Assembly (NCBI GenBank): GCA_015680685.1
Contig: MNCI01036289.1
Span: 170,224-193,379, forward strand
DNA: 23,156 nucleotides
Reading direction: 5' to 3'
Source: Gnetum montanum
Lineage: Eukaryota > Streptophyta > Gnetopsida > Gnetales > Gnetaceae
Every line of letters begins with the position of its first letter. The first letter of the stretch is position 1. The notes below the pieces were generated by a model, which saw nothing but the letters and a program-made list of their open reading frames with translations, was not told where the DNA came from and ran no database searches. Positions 9,756 through 19,792 of this stretch are shown here, piece after piece. Position numbers and translations under genes: made by a program.

Positions 9756-10802
9756 TCAGATGTAGTATGGATTGAGGTATGAATGATTCACAGGATTTGT
9801 GAACTCGTTGTCATCCATGTCTGCCTGCTTGAAGGCCTCATTCCCATAGGCTTTTGTGACCATGAATGGACCTTTCCAGTTTGTTGAGAATTTGTTCACA
9901 TGCTCAAGGATAGCCTTGAGAATGAGGTCTCCCTTCTGTACTGGCCGTTGACGAGGGTTTGCACGGTGCTTCTGCTGCTGCTTTTTTTGATAGTGCTCTA
10001 TGCAATTGAGTGTCTGTGCACGCTCCTCCTCTATTGAGTCAAGATCAATAATCCTCAACTCATTGTTTTGGTCTTCGCTCACGATGTTCGACAGGATCAT
10101 GCGAAGTGACGGTACCTGCAACTCAAGAGGTAACACCACTTCAGATCCATAAACAAGACTATAAGGTGTCTGACCTGTTGCTATCCTACACATCATTCTA
10201 TAGGCCCAGAGCACATAGAGTATTTTCTCATGCCATCGCCTCTTGCTATTGTTAAGCATTTTCTTGAGAAAGTTGATGATGGACTTGTTTGTAGCTTCTG
10301 CCTGTCTATTTACTTGTGGGTAGTATGGCGAGGAGAACGACTGCCTAATGCTAGGATTATTGCAAAAGTTTTTGGTCTCTGCATTGCTGAACTGTTGCCC
10401 ATTGTTCGTCACAATAGTCATGGGAATCCCAAACCTTGTCACGATGTTGTCTAAGATGAAATGGCAAATCTGCTAGGATGTAGTTTTCCTTAGCAGAATA
10501 GCCTCCACCCACTTGGTAAAATACTCGATGGTGGTGATCATGAAGATATGCCCTGTAGAGGACTTAGGCGTGATAGGTCCTATGATGTCTAGTCCCCATC
10601 GGTGGAAAGGCCACATAATCTGTGTTGGATGCAACTCTATAGGAGAAATGTGTATAAGATTTGCATATCGTTGGCACGTATCACAAGTCTTAACTTTGGC
10701 TACGCAATCATGCTCCATGTGAGGCCAATAGTACCCTAGGCATCTGATTTTTGCATCCATGGCCCTAGGTGCTATGTGTCCACCACACAGTTCCTCATGC
10801 AC
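9756..10802 (-). pseudogene. Integrase domain, catalytic Asp lost
   Basis: The zinc-binding HHCC part is present (HEELCGGH near 10775-10800, CDTCQRY near 10665-10685). In the core, the first catalytic Asp is intact (WGLDIIG, codon 10587-10589) and the Glu is intact (RQAEATNK, codon 10296-10298). The second catalytic residue, normally the Asp of a DNG motif, reads Asn in IVTNNGQQF (codon AAC at 10404-10406), a single G-to-A change. The C-terminal part holds NWKGPFMVTKAYG. A TAG interrupts just before QICHFILDN. By family knowledge the D-to-N change alone should abolish strand transfer. Confidence 0.9.
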
Positions 10803-11109
10803 ATTATTAATAACCTTCTATGCTTTTTCTTCATTTACGCATGCTAGCAATATCCCATCATAGGAGCGTTTGCACAAGGCGTTGTCTCCCATGAGCACAT
10901 ATTTCCTAGCATGCTTGTGAATCACATCTCTCTGGGCAGATGTCAATCCGCTCGGGGGCTCACCATGTTGCAGGTAGGATTTAATGTTGGCGTACCACTC
11001 CTGGGTATCTGTAGTGCTAACAGAGGCTACATGTACCGCCTGAGTGATAGGCTCCGTACACTCGATAATCAAAGTTGGCAAACTTGCAAACAGGTGTAAT
11101 GGCACATTT

Positions 11110-11490
11110 AATGCTAGGGTGGCCAAGGCATCTACTACGGTATTTTCGTTGCATGGCATGTGTTGCACATCCGTTGTTATGAACTATTTGAGTAGGCTTT
11201 TCACTAAGTCGCAGTAGGGCTATAGGTGTGTAGCCTTGTAGGTGTAGACTTTGGTGATTTAATTCACAACGAGTTGTGAATCTCCGTGAATTGCTAGGTG
11301 TCATGTGCTTAATGCTTGGGTTGTTAAGAGGCCCATGAGTAACCCTTCATACTCTACCATGTTGTTTATACAAGGGAACGCAAAATGATAAGCAAAGGGT
11401 TGCATTTCTTCAGAGGGGAATGTAATGATGGTAGCTGCACTACCCCCTCACGCGGTCGAGGTGCCGTCGAAATGCAAAATAGCCTTGAGA
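11110..11490 (-). pseudogene. Archaeal-type RNase H (aRH) domain
   Basis: This second RNase H is found in Tat-lineage elements. Visible catalytic positions are D in LHFDGTST (codon 11466-11468), E in NNMVEYEGLL (about 11335-11360), D in IHGDSQLVV (about 11280-11300) and D in NTVVDALATLA (codon 11130-11132). The domain has about six in-frame stops, including TAA where the family has Gln in GDSQLVVNQ. It lies between the RT-linked RNase H and integrase, the usual place. Confidence 0.85.
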
Positions 11491-11699
11491 TGCGATGGGA
11501 TGGCATTGATAGTGCTAACATGCTCATTAGGGAATTCAGGATCTATGATTGCCTGGTCATCGACAGGTGAGATCATAACTTACGTTACTATAGCTTGACC
11601 CTTTATCAATGATTGGCTCACATAATGTAAGTCGAATACTACTGTTATGGCTTTCCACCGAGCTATCCTGCTACTTTCATACAGATTATTTGTGATAGC

Positions 11700-11945
11700 C
11701 TGAAGTACATTGCATTTGCAAATAATGTTGACTTTACTGCAGAACAGTTAATGCCTCCACTTCTTTAACACAAACACTAGGGCAAGGCAGTTTCTCTCCA
11801 CCTCGTTGTATCTTGCCTCATACGCTACCAATGCATGACTTAGGTAGTACAATGGAATTTCAGAGCTATCATCTCGTCTCTCACATAACAGTGCCATGAT
11901 AGACACATTCGAGGTGGCAAGGTAGATGAAGAAAGGCTTATCTCT
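11700..11945 (-). pseudogene. Classical Ty3-type RNase H domain
   Basis: It follows RT in the same frame and includes FIYLATSNVSIMALLCERRD, LYYLSHALVAYEARYNEVER and CLALVFVLKKWRH, matching the plant gypsy RNase H pattern. The catalytic Asp expected near the YLATSN stretch appears replaced by Ala, and a TAA follows WRH. It would degrade the RNA strand of the RNA-DNA hybrid. Confidence 0.75.
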
Positions 11946-12930
11946 CTATGGTGGGTAAACAGTTGGGAGGTGTAAAAGCTCTTCCTTCATATCATCAAAA
12001 GCTTGTTGGCAATGTGGTGTCCATTCGAAGTTGACCCCCTTCTTTAGTAGATGTTGCATGGGGTGTAACTTGTCAGTTAACCTTGCTATAAACCTTTTGA
12101 TGAACTGTACTCTACCTTGTAACCCGCATAATTCCTTAAGATTTGTAGGTGGTGCTAGATTAACAATGGCCTTGACTTTGTCAGGGTCCACTCATATTCC
12201 AACCTCCAACACTACAAACCCTAACATGCGTTCGGTCCTCACCCCGAAGATGCACTTTTTTGGGTTAAGGTGTAAATCATGCATATGGCAACACTTGAGA
12301 ACTACACCTAGATTGTTAGGATGATCAGCTACTTCTTTAGATTTCACCGCTATGTCATCCACGTAGTCGTTCAGCATTTCTAAGATGTAGTCGCTAAAGA
12401 TGTAAGTCATGGCTCGCTAGTAGGTTGCTCTAGCATTTTTGAGCCCAAACAGCATCATAGTATAACAAAAAGTACCCCATGGGGTCATGAAGGTTGTTGT
12501 TAACTGATGCTCTGGGTTGATGCAAATTTGGTTGTAGCCGAAGAAACCATCCATGAAGGATAATAGAGCATGACCAGCCATAGTGTCGATGAGTTGATCG
12601 ATACTTGGCAGTGGAAATTCATCCTTGATCATGACTTTGTTCAGATCCCAGAAGTCTATACAGATACGTATTCCTCCCATTTTCTTAGAAACCACAACGA
12701 TGTTTGACACCCACTCTGAGTAATCAACTACTCGAATGAAACCAGCCTGGTAGAGTTTGGTGATTTCATCCCATATGGCTAGTGTGATCTCTGGTTTAAC
12801 CTTGCGAGCCTTCTGCTTAATTGCTTTCATCCACGAATCTAAGACAATGTTGTGCTATATAAGCCTTGGGTCTAAACTCGGCATGTCGTTGTAAGACCAC
12901 GCGAATACTTCGATGTTGTCCTGCAATACC
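11946..12930 (-). pseudogene. Reverse transcriptase domain with YVDD
   Basis: Motifs in order: EITKLYQAGFIRVVDYSEW, VVSKKMGGIRICIDFWDLN, DEFPLPSIDQLID, LLSFMDGFFGYNQI, MTPWGTFCYTMM, FGLKNARATY, then after a TAG (family Gln) RAMTYIF and MLNDYVDDIAVKSKE. The catalytic YVDD is intact at 12354-12365. The thumb and connection follow (HDLHLNPKKCIFGV, VKAIVNLAPPTNLKELCGLQ). Substitutions away from consensus, such as P to L in the FGL motif and R to W in DFWDLN, fit C-to-T change. Stops: TAG before HNIV, TAG after ARATY, TGA before VDPDK and TAG before RDKPFF. Confidence 0.92.
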
Positions 12931-13224
12931 TTGGTTATCTCTTTGTGCATCTTTGAATCTAGGAGGGAGCTGAGTTTTAATGTTTTTGTTTCCCCCTGGA
13001 TATGGTCATAGGCGTTTCAGTTAAAGGATCCTCAGTTACATCCCGACCTCTAAATCTAGGGCTTTAACTAGATGTTCAGGCCAGTCTGGGGATGCTTCTA
13101 AGGATGCTACGGTGCTATCTGTGGATGACCCCTAGTCTATTAACTTGAGGTCCAGTTGTCTCGCGAGCTCGCTGTGTGAACCTGTTGAGGCTAGAGGTGA
13201 AGAAAGATCATGATGCATAGCCAT

Positions 13225-13364
13225 TTTTTCTCAACTTGCCAAAATGAGAGAAACACCTAGTTAAGGGATACCTATTTGCAACAACCATGCATAATAAGCA
13301 TTTGTAAAGAAGCAATGAGATGTGAACAATTGAATAACTATAGAATATGACACAAAATTTGCGA
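13225..13364 (-). other. Spacer upstream of pol, possible intron end
   Basis: On the minus strand a pyrimidine-rich run (GTGTTTCTCTCATTTTGGCAAG) ends about 8 bp before the pol ATG. Ogre and other Tat elements are known to splice an intron between protease and RT, so this could be the intron 3' end. No donor can be seen because the upstream part is missing. Confidence 0.3.
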
Positions 13365-13560
13365 CCTACCAATTTAAAGTCATGGTAGAGTGCCTGGGTG
13401 CAAAAATGTAAAACTGCTAGTTTAATGTCTTTGCGGACTGCTGACGGGTTAAATTTAAAGCATTAGTTTAAGGTCTTTGCAGACCGCTAATGAGATTGAA
13501 GCTATGTGTTAGAACTACTAGTTTAAGGTCTTTGCAGACCGCTAATTTGATAGAGGCTAT
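13365..13560. repeat. Short tandem array upstream of pol with GGTC...GACC core
   Basis: Three to four units of about 46-55 bp share CTAGTTTAAGGTCTTTGCAG followed by ACCGCTAAT. The core has the same TAGTTTA plus inverted GGTC-N5-GACC design as the arrays at 9171-9740 and 1493-1826. The array ends where the sequence turns AT-rich, near 13565. Confidence 0.8.
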
Positions 13561-13565
13561 GGGTT

Positions 13566-14250
13566 AGAATTTGCCAAAAAATTTATTTGTTAGGATTATT
13601 CAACTTTTCACAACTCTAAGATAAAATTACCATTAGTTTACAAGCTTCATGGAAACCTCTACAACTCTCTCCTCTATCTTGATGCCTTTTGTATCTATGT
13701 ATTCCATGAACTAAAAATGATGAAATTTATCTAATTTTTTCTATTTTACATTTAAAATATCTTCAGTCACAATTTTGATGCATGTGATGGCTATTAACTA
13801 TTGTCCTTACATCTTGGTATCTTATGGGCTTTAGTGGCCTAGTTCAAGTAACAAACCTATTTGCATAAAAAAAAATTACTTACCCCCCATGTAACTATCA
13901 ACTCCAGCGTGTATGTGTCTTCTTCTCAAGAAACTTGAAGAAAGAGTTTCCCTAGATAGAAGACGCCTCAATCCTCATATTTAACTAAGCACCTCCAATT
14001 CAATGCTACAAAGAAGCATGAGCATTAAGAGTGTACGAACACATTGTTAAACTATTCTTTTGAGACTCTAGAGTTTTTTTTATAAATTGACAATAAAAAA
14101 AAACCCTCTAAAATGATTCTATCACAATGTGCACTCCCTACTTTAGCTTTGATTAGTTTTAATCAATACATTTTCTCTTTTCTAAGATGCCTACAAAGAA
14201 TAACACTATGATCTAAGACATTACTACTCTTATTCATCAAGAATGTAAAC
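13566..14250. other. AT-rich region, no gene seen
   Basis: I see no coding frame, RNA gene or element ends. There are homopolymer runs and one weak inverted repeat around 14066-14111 (TAGAG-T8-AT facing AT-A9-CCCTCTA). It may be the original insertion target or very old decayed repeat. Confidence 0.4.
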
Positions 14251-15015
14251 AAGGACATTGCCATCATCACCACCACCATCACCTAAGCCTTGTCCTAACA
14301 AAATGGGGCCTACTACATAAGTTTCTTTTTGCCATTCATCACTTAATCATCTCCCAGCATTTTTTTCTCAAGTCTTTTTTATCTTCCTTTTTGTGGCTTT
14401 CTTAGAGTAGTGATGTAGCAACCTTTTTCTATATGTTTGTTATTTGATCTTCTTTACACATGCTTAAATCATCTAGGGTATCATTCCTACAACTTATCTA
14501 AAATAGAAGCTATTCAAATTCTTCCTCTAATGTTTGTATTGTGTAATTTATCTCTTTTGGTAACATTCAACATTCAACATTCAACATCCATCTAAGCATT
14601 CATTTTTCTACCATATTGATTTGTTGTTCACACCTCTTTTGTATTGCCCAATATTCTACATTGTCTAAGACAAAAAGCGTAATTACTCTTATGTAAAATT
14701 ATGTCTTTAGTTTTATTAGGATTCTTTTATCACATAGAAGACCATTAGCCTATCATCATTTTAACCATTGTGCCTTAATCCTATTTCTTATAACTTTATC
14801 ACTTTTATCATCTAGGTGGAGCATTGATAGCCTATAGTAGAACTATTTGCAATGAGGAAATTTTTTTCTTTGAAAATATCACTTCTATTTAATCACTATT
14901 TATGTTGTTACTGAAATTACATTCTATATATTCAATCTTACATCTACTAATTTTTCAGTCTTTTGATTCTAGAGCATGTCTCCAGTTCTCCATTTTGAAA
15001 GTAATATTTTTTGGA
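14250..15015 (-). pseudogene. RTE-clade LINE, 3' end of the reverse transcriptase ORF
   Basis: On the minus strand, fragments read in order as the C-terminal part of plant RTE-type LINE ORFs: NWRHALESK and SRCKIEYIECNFS (about 14900-15000), RIKAQWLK and LLCDKRI (about 14740-14800), EYWAIQKRCEQQINMVEK then MLRWM (about 14590-14660), DKLHNTNIRGRI, FKHV, and finally the DKA-VMVVVMM end at about 14255-14290. In family members these correspond to blocks such as ECW...VAEMRMLRWM and a WDKA-type end followed by TGR repeats. Many stops and frameshifts are present. It appears 5'-truncated, as LINE insertions often are, and its upstream side meets the LTR fragment near 15015. Confidence 0.75.
14562..14587. 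repeat. Heptamer AACATTC repeated three times
   Basis: Three perfect copies of AACATTC, plus part of a fourth, lie just after the LINE RWM motif. The repeat replaces the residues that normally follow this motif, so it looks like a local slippage expansion in the dead LINE. Confidence 0.85.
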
Positions 15016-15842
15016 GTTGATGAGTCATCATTCATGGGCTATGTCAACAAAATCCTATCAACTTAGGGTTTGATGCATTCATGCATATGTGTTGACATAA
15101 TGTCTTATCTTGCCTATAAATACATGTTCACCAGCCACATTTATGACATCCATCCATTAGTAGCTAGCCAAACTCTTGCATTTTTTTCTCTAAAGTTAGA
15201 ATATTTTCTAACTACCTACAGTAGCAGTGAGAAGTGTACAAATCTTTATTCAAGCATTGTTATACAAAAGCACCTCAATGTGAACAATAATAAATACAAG
15301 CTTTCTTGATAAACCTTGTAGCACTTGGACTTAGTCTAATGTTTACTTTATGCATTTATTATCCAAGCACTTTACGTAAATGCATTTAATTAATTAATAC
15401 ATAGTAAAAATTAAAGCACATAAGTACGACCATCTTGAGCATACGCTTAATGCTTGTTAATCCCAATAGCACTTAATGCATGGTAATCTAGTAGCATTGT
15501 AACATGTTCAAGATGTGTACAGAAGATGGGAATAGATGCTTATGATAGGACTAGTTAAGCATTAATTAGTTATCATATTAATTAATCATTTAAATACTTT
15601 ATTTTTGCACTAAGGTGATTTAAATAATAAACATAAAATGATAAAAATCATATGCCTCAGTCACACTTAACCATACACTTGCACTTCATAAGTGAAACTA
15701 AGAAGACAATGATCATGTTCATTAGATTCACTACCTAGACCCAATGTACATAGATAGCTAAAGTCTACAAAATTTGACTGGATGGCTTAGTGAACACTAG
15801 TGATTGATATCATTAGGTGTACGAACTCCTCACTTCTCATCA
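15016..15842 (+). mobile_element. 5'-truncated LTR of Athila-like element
   Basis: This segment matches, in reverse orientation, the LTR at 19793-20996: shared words include the TATA region, AATGCT(T/C)GAATAAAGAT, the GCTACAAGG block, TGTACACATC and GAGGCATATGATTTTTAT. Its right end is CTCATCA, followed by the primer site, so the CA end is at 15842. On the left only about 100 bp of U3 remain upstream of the TATA box before LINE sequence begins. The partner LTR has about 435 bp of U3, so roughly 330 bp are missing here. Confidence 0.8.
15115..15122 (+). promoter_or_regulatory. TATA box of the Athila-like LTR
   Basis: TGCCTATAAATACATG is a strong plant TATA box 727 bp from the LTR 3' end. The partner LTR has the same box about 768 bp from its end, which supports both calls. 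Confidence 0.7.
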
Positions 15843-15843
15843 T

Positions 15844-15860
15844 TGGCATCATTGCCAGGA
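15844..15860 (+). promoter_or_regulatory. tRNA-Asp-type primer-binding site (decayed)
   Basis: TGGCATCATTGCCAGGA is close to the TGGCGCCGTTGCCGGGGA complement of plant tRNA-Asp, with differences that are nearly all C-to-T or G-to-A type. It lies one base past the LTR end. Athila-group elements are known to prime from tRNA-Asp. Confidence 0.75.
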
Positions 15861-15994
15861 ACTTTAGTTAGCTATGTGCATTATCTAAGAGTTAATGAAA
15901 TTATTCAACAATGTTGTAACAAACTTGAAAAGTTAACATCATTAAGAAAAATAATAATAATAACAAGAGCACATTATTTTTCTTCCAATCTAAT

Positions 15995-18460
15995 ATGGCT
16001 TCTTCTCATAAGGTAGATTCTCTACCACCATACGAAGGAACATCCAATCAAAAAATGTGTGAAGGGTCAAAACCACTAGTGCCCTAATAATGTAGAGTAG
16101 TATATACTCATCTCAATGAGTATGTGCTAGACTTCACCTTCATCCTCCATCAAGATGAATAGCTATGGTTGAGGGACATGAAGGGCAACATTGTATTGCC
16201 ACCTGATTGATCAGTTCATACGATGCTACTCCAGACTCTCATGAAATTGGGCATCTAGGGGCTCAATGTTGAATATGTTGTGCAAGACCATAACTATTGG
16301 GATTATCATCCCACTAAGGCACAATGAAAGAAAGATCGACAATAGGAGATGTGCTACGAGGTGTCAAAGGTGAAATGGTACACAAACCCCTTATTCCTGC
16401 TAGGCTAGAAGGAAGGTGAGGATCCCTTCTTGGGGGTTCTCAAAACATTGACTTTCCTCCCTTTTTATATGAAGGAGGGTCTAACCAAAATTTATAGTCC
16501 ATTGTAAACAATCCTAGTTTGGGAAAGAATGGGTCCCATGACCATGGGGGCTCTAAAGGAGGGAGTCAAGGTAGGAACTAGGACCAGCACCAAGATAGAG
16601 ATAGAAATGGTGAATGTGTTCATGACCTAAGAAGAGGGAGTAGCAAGCACCATGCTGGAGCTAGCTCTTCTCCCTCTTCACCTTTGATGTCCTCATGTTC
16701 TTCCTTCTCCAACTCCAACTAAAGCCATAGAGGACATGATTGTGATGGAGGTGATCAGTGGGATAGAGATGATCGCAGAGCTCACTAAAATAGTAGAGAC
16801 CAGGGGCATGGAAAATCAAGGGAGGTCCACCACCATGAAAGAAGGGGCAACAAAGGACATTATAGGCATCATGGCCATCATAGGGGCTATGACTATGATG
16901 ATCCTTTACTTGCAATAAGGAACATGTTGAACATTGTAGAGGTTGTGAAGATTCCAACGAGGCATGTGAAAGATAGAAAAATCAAATGGTTGGATATGAA
17001 AAATATCCCTAAGTTCACAGGGAATACAACTTAGATCCACAAAATTATCTTCAAGCCTTTCACAATGCTTGTGCCTTATAGAACATTGAAAATGAATGGC
17101 AAAAACTAAAGTTGTTCCCAAGGACACTCATTAATAAGGCTAAAAGTTAGTACTGATCCTTAGAATCGGAATCAATCAGACAATCGAGTACGATACTTGA
17201 ACTCTTCAATAACAAGTATTAAACATAATCCCAAGTGTCTAATCTAAGTAAGAAAATCCAAGGGTGGAGACAAGGAACACATGAATCCTTGGATGTATCC
17301 ATGGGCAAATATTACTCTCTTTTGCATAGGTACCCAAGCCATGGCTTTTCTCAAAGGGAGCAACTCTGCCATATCATAGATGGTATTAGAACAAAAATGA
17401 GGAGAACTCTTGGCTTCTATTCCTAAGGGAGACTTTCAACACTAAGGATCCATCAAATCCAAAGGTTGACCAAGCAGGTAGCCAAAGAAGAAGATGAGTT
17501 GAGAAAAAGAAAAAGTATGAAGGAGTACAACTGGGACCATTCCATCCAAAAAAGGGAAGTCTGATTTTATGATAATGAGGACGAGGCACCACTTGATGAA
17601 GTGATGCAACGTAAAACCTTGTCAATCCAAAAATCTGTTTCTAAAATATTGGCCAAGGTAGATAAAATGTGGGATTCTTTCAATGAAAAATTCTAAACTA
17701 CTCTTAGAATTGCTAAAGAATCCAAAGAGCAAGGTAATGATTATGACCAGAGGAGAATGAAAGAAGCTAAATGTGCCCATCAAAGGGATAAGGGCAAAGC
17801 TACTACCATTGAGGAAATTATGGAATCTGAGATAGAAGATGATGGTGAATGTGACATCTATTAATATGAACATCTTAAGGGATGTTGCCCTATTGTGTCA
17901 CACTTACAGAAGTCTAGGATGTATGCATTGAATCCTAGATTGGCAAGAAGGTAAGCACCTAGGAGGTTTCCTTATCCTCAAGAAAACTACAAGTAGTTCC
18001 ACCAATAGCATGCCTAATATCTTAGTGGAGCTCCACTCCAACCTTATGAGCAATACCAACAATGGCACCACCCATAGTCATGGGGGATGCCACCATCAAG
18101 CTAGCAATACCCTTACCGATAGCCAAATCCATATGGGTACTATGTTTAGAAAATGATTTCTCTATGTGACTCTTCCAATCATGCATCTTTCCAACACCAC
18201 TACTACCCTTCTGAATACTATAGAGCTCAATATCCAAGAGGAAATCCCCATTCCCATTCTACCCTCCTCATTCTTCTACACTTGTACCTCTACCCTAAAC
18301 TTAATTGCCACTAGCTCCATCCATGCAGGGCAAAATTCTTACCTAACCATAGTAAAGAAATGCCAAAAGGGTTGTTAACTTACAGCTGACTTTCCAACCG
18401 AGTGGTTTAGAAAATAAACCTTGAAGAAGATCTTTCTTCCAAACCAACAGGTCTTCTAAG
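15995..18460 (+). pseudogene. Athila-like gag polyprotein (decayed)
   Basis: The start is taken as ATG at 15995, about 130 bp after the primer site. The first part reads on with blocks such as HLNEYVLDFTFILHQDE, LWLRDMKGNIVLPPD and GLNVEYVVQDHNYWDYHPTK, then changes frame into a His/Arg/Asp-rich linker (about 16560-16900). The capsid part (17048-17425 and beyond) has NIENEWQKLKLFPRTLINKA, SLSESI-like spacing and LLHRYPSHGFSQREQL, matching the Athila/OTA gag pattern with CPxHG-like spacing. From there one frame runs to about 18260: a Lys/Glu-rich helical part, then a Gln/Tyr/Pro-rich tail with no visible zinc knuckle. Dozens of stops, many TAG, and at least two frameshifts break it. Confidence 0.75.
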
Positions 18461-18475
18461 CCCTCACAGACACCT

Positions 18476-19650
18476 ATGACTGATAACCCTACTTCTCCCT
18501 CATCCTCTGCTACATCATTCAAGAGCCCTTCAAACCAAATGCCTCTTGAAGTTCATACTGTCATGTTGACCCATGTGCTCACTAATTGGATCAAGGCTGG
18601 CCACCTTCCGAGGAAAAGATCTAATCCTAGGAGTCCCCTAATTAACTTGCAAATTGTTGAAAATGAGCCTTACAATTCTCTTATTGACTTAAGTTCTAAT
18701 GTGAATTTAATCTCCCATGAAATGTACAAAGCCTGGAACCTACCTCCTCTCAAGAAGAGCAACATTCTTCTTAAGTTGGTCAATTAATCCATCACCATCC
18801 TCTTGGAATTGGTGAAGGACATTGTAATCACCATCTATGGGTGGTCCTATCCTACTAACTTCTTGGTGATTCATGTAGAAAACTACAAGGGGGACTTTCC
18901 AATCATCATGGAAAGGGCTTGGTTGAGCATAATATATGCACACTTGGGAATCAAAAACCTCTCCTTGGAAGTTTCCAAGAAAAATGATTTTAGAAAGATC
19001 AAGAGGAAGTGTGCTCCATGCATCACATATAGTGACACAGGGTGCAACTGTGTGTAAAAATTATGGACTATAAAAAGCACATCAATTACAACATGCAAAC
19101 AATGTGTTGATGTGACAAAAATTCAAAGGTGCCTATACACAATAGCCAAAAAATATGAGGGCATCTAGTGGCTGATAATTGATCTTGATAGCAACTCAAC
19201 TCTTTGCATGGAATAAACTAAGAGCCTTGCAAGTGCCTACATTGAAGGCATGGACAAGATGGAGCAAGCCCTTCACCAACTCTCTGATGAACCTAATGAA
19301 AACAATTGGGAAGAGTTGGAGATCACTAAAAGTTTTAAATAGGAGCCCCTTGAGTTGAAAACTCTACTAGCTGGAATGGAATAAGTTTTTCTAAAAAAAT
19401 GGTAAGCCAATTATCATCAATGCCAATCTTGATCTTGTGCAGACAAAGAAGCTATTGGAGGTGGTCAACAAATGGCCAATAGCCTTTGCCTCATCATATC
19501 TTGAGCTAATTAAAATTAATCTAAGGATATGTTGGCATTGCATCTACATAGATGCCTCCATCAAGCCAAAGAGGTAGTTGTAGCAATAGTTGAGTCCCAA
19601 ATTAAAGTAGATTGTGAAGGAGGAGATTGAACAACTCCTCCAAATGTAAT
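18476..19650 (+). pseudogene. Athila-like protease and N-terminal part of RT, cut off
   Basis: The protease has the block YNSLIDLSSNVNLISHEMYK, where related elements have a DLGAS or DLGSS active site; here Gly is replaced by Ser (DLSSN). WNLPPLKKSNILLKLVN, VKDIVITIYG and DFPIIMERAWLSI follow, the last being the counterpart of the ILGRPFL motif. In the same frame, LELKTLLAGME at about 19350 is the linker before RT. At the A7 run (19394-19400) the frame shifts, and continues as NGKPIIINANLDLVQTKKLL to KEEIEQLLQM. The segment then ends before the RT palm motifs. Five TAG codons occur within about 30 codons near 19575-19610, at Gln-like positions. Confidence 0.75.
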
Positions 19651-19792
19651 AAATATGTAATATTCTTGATTTAAAAGCTTCAAGTCATGAGTTTGATTCT
19701 AGTGGGCAATACTAAGTTCTAAAGTTCTAATTAAAATATATATCTTAGGGTGTACCTATATTACAATTATTTTAGGGTTTCAATAGCCTAAT
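19651..19792. other. Spacer between truncated RT and the next LTR
   Basis: This AT-rich stretch includes GTCATGAGTTTGATTCTAGTG, which resembles a decayed tRNA T arm or SINE piece, with no A box seen. The last five bases, CTAAT (19788-19792), are the candidate target-site duplication of the element whose LTR starts at 19793. Confidence 0.4.

Larger units (their letters stand above)
9756..13224 (-). pseudogene. Tat-lineage pol polyprotein: RT, RNase H, archaeal-type RNase H, integrase
   Basis: Pol copies element RNA into DNA and inserts it. From about 13000 down to 9756 everything lies in one frame, broken by about thirteen stops (mostly TAG, some TAA and TGA) and no frameshift. The ATG at 13224 (context AAAAATGGC) opens about 70 codons in another frame, with a shift near 13010. 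The order is linker (NIEVFAWSYNDMPSLDP), RT with YVDD, classical RNase H, a second archaeal-type RNase H and integrase, ending in HSYLNPYYI. The paired RNase H domains are diagnostic for the Tat lineage. No gag or protease lies directly upstream; instead there is a tandem array and then unrelated AT-rich DNA, so the 5' half has been lost. Confidence 0.9.

Noticed and set aside
1968-13224. Alternative genetic code with TAR read as Gln
   Set aside because: CAA and CAG remain common, TGA stops also occur, and G-to-A changes on the other strand (integrase D to N) point to deamination decay.
16661-16957. 98-codon minus-strand frame in the gag linker
   Set aside because: It is the complement of the His/Arg/Asp-rich plus-strand linker of gag.
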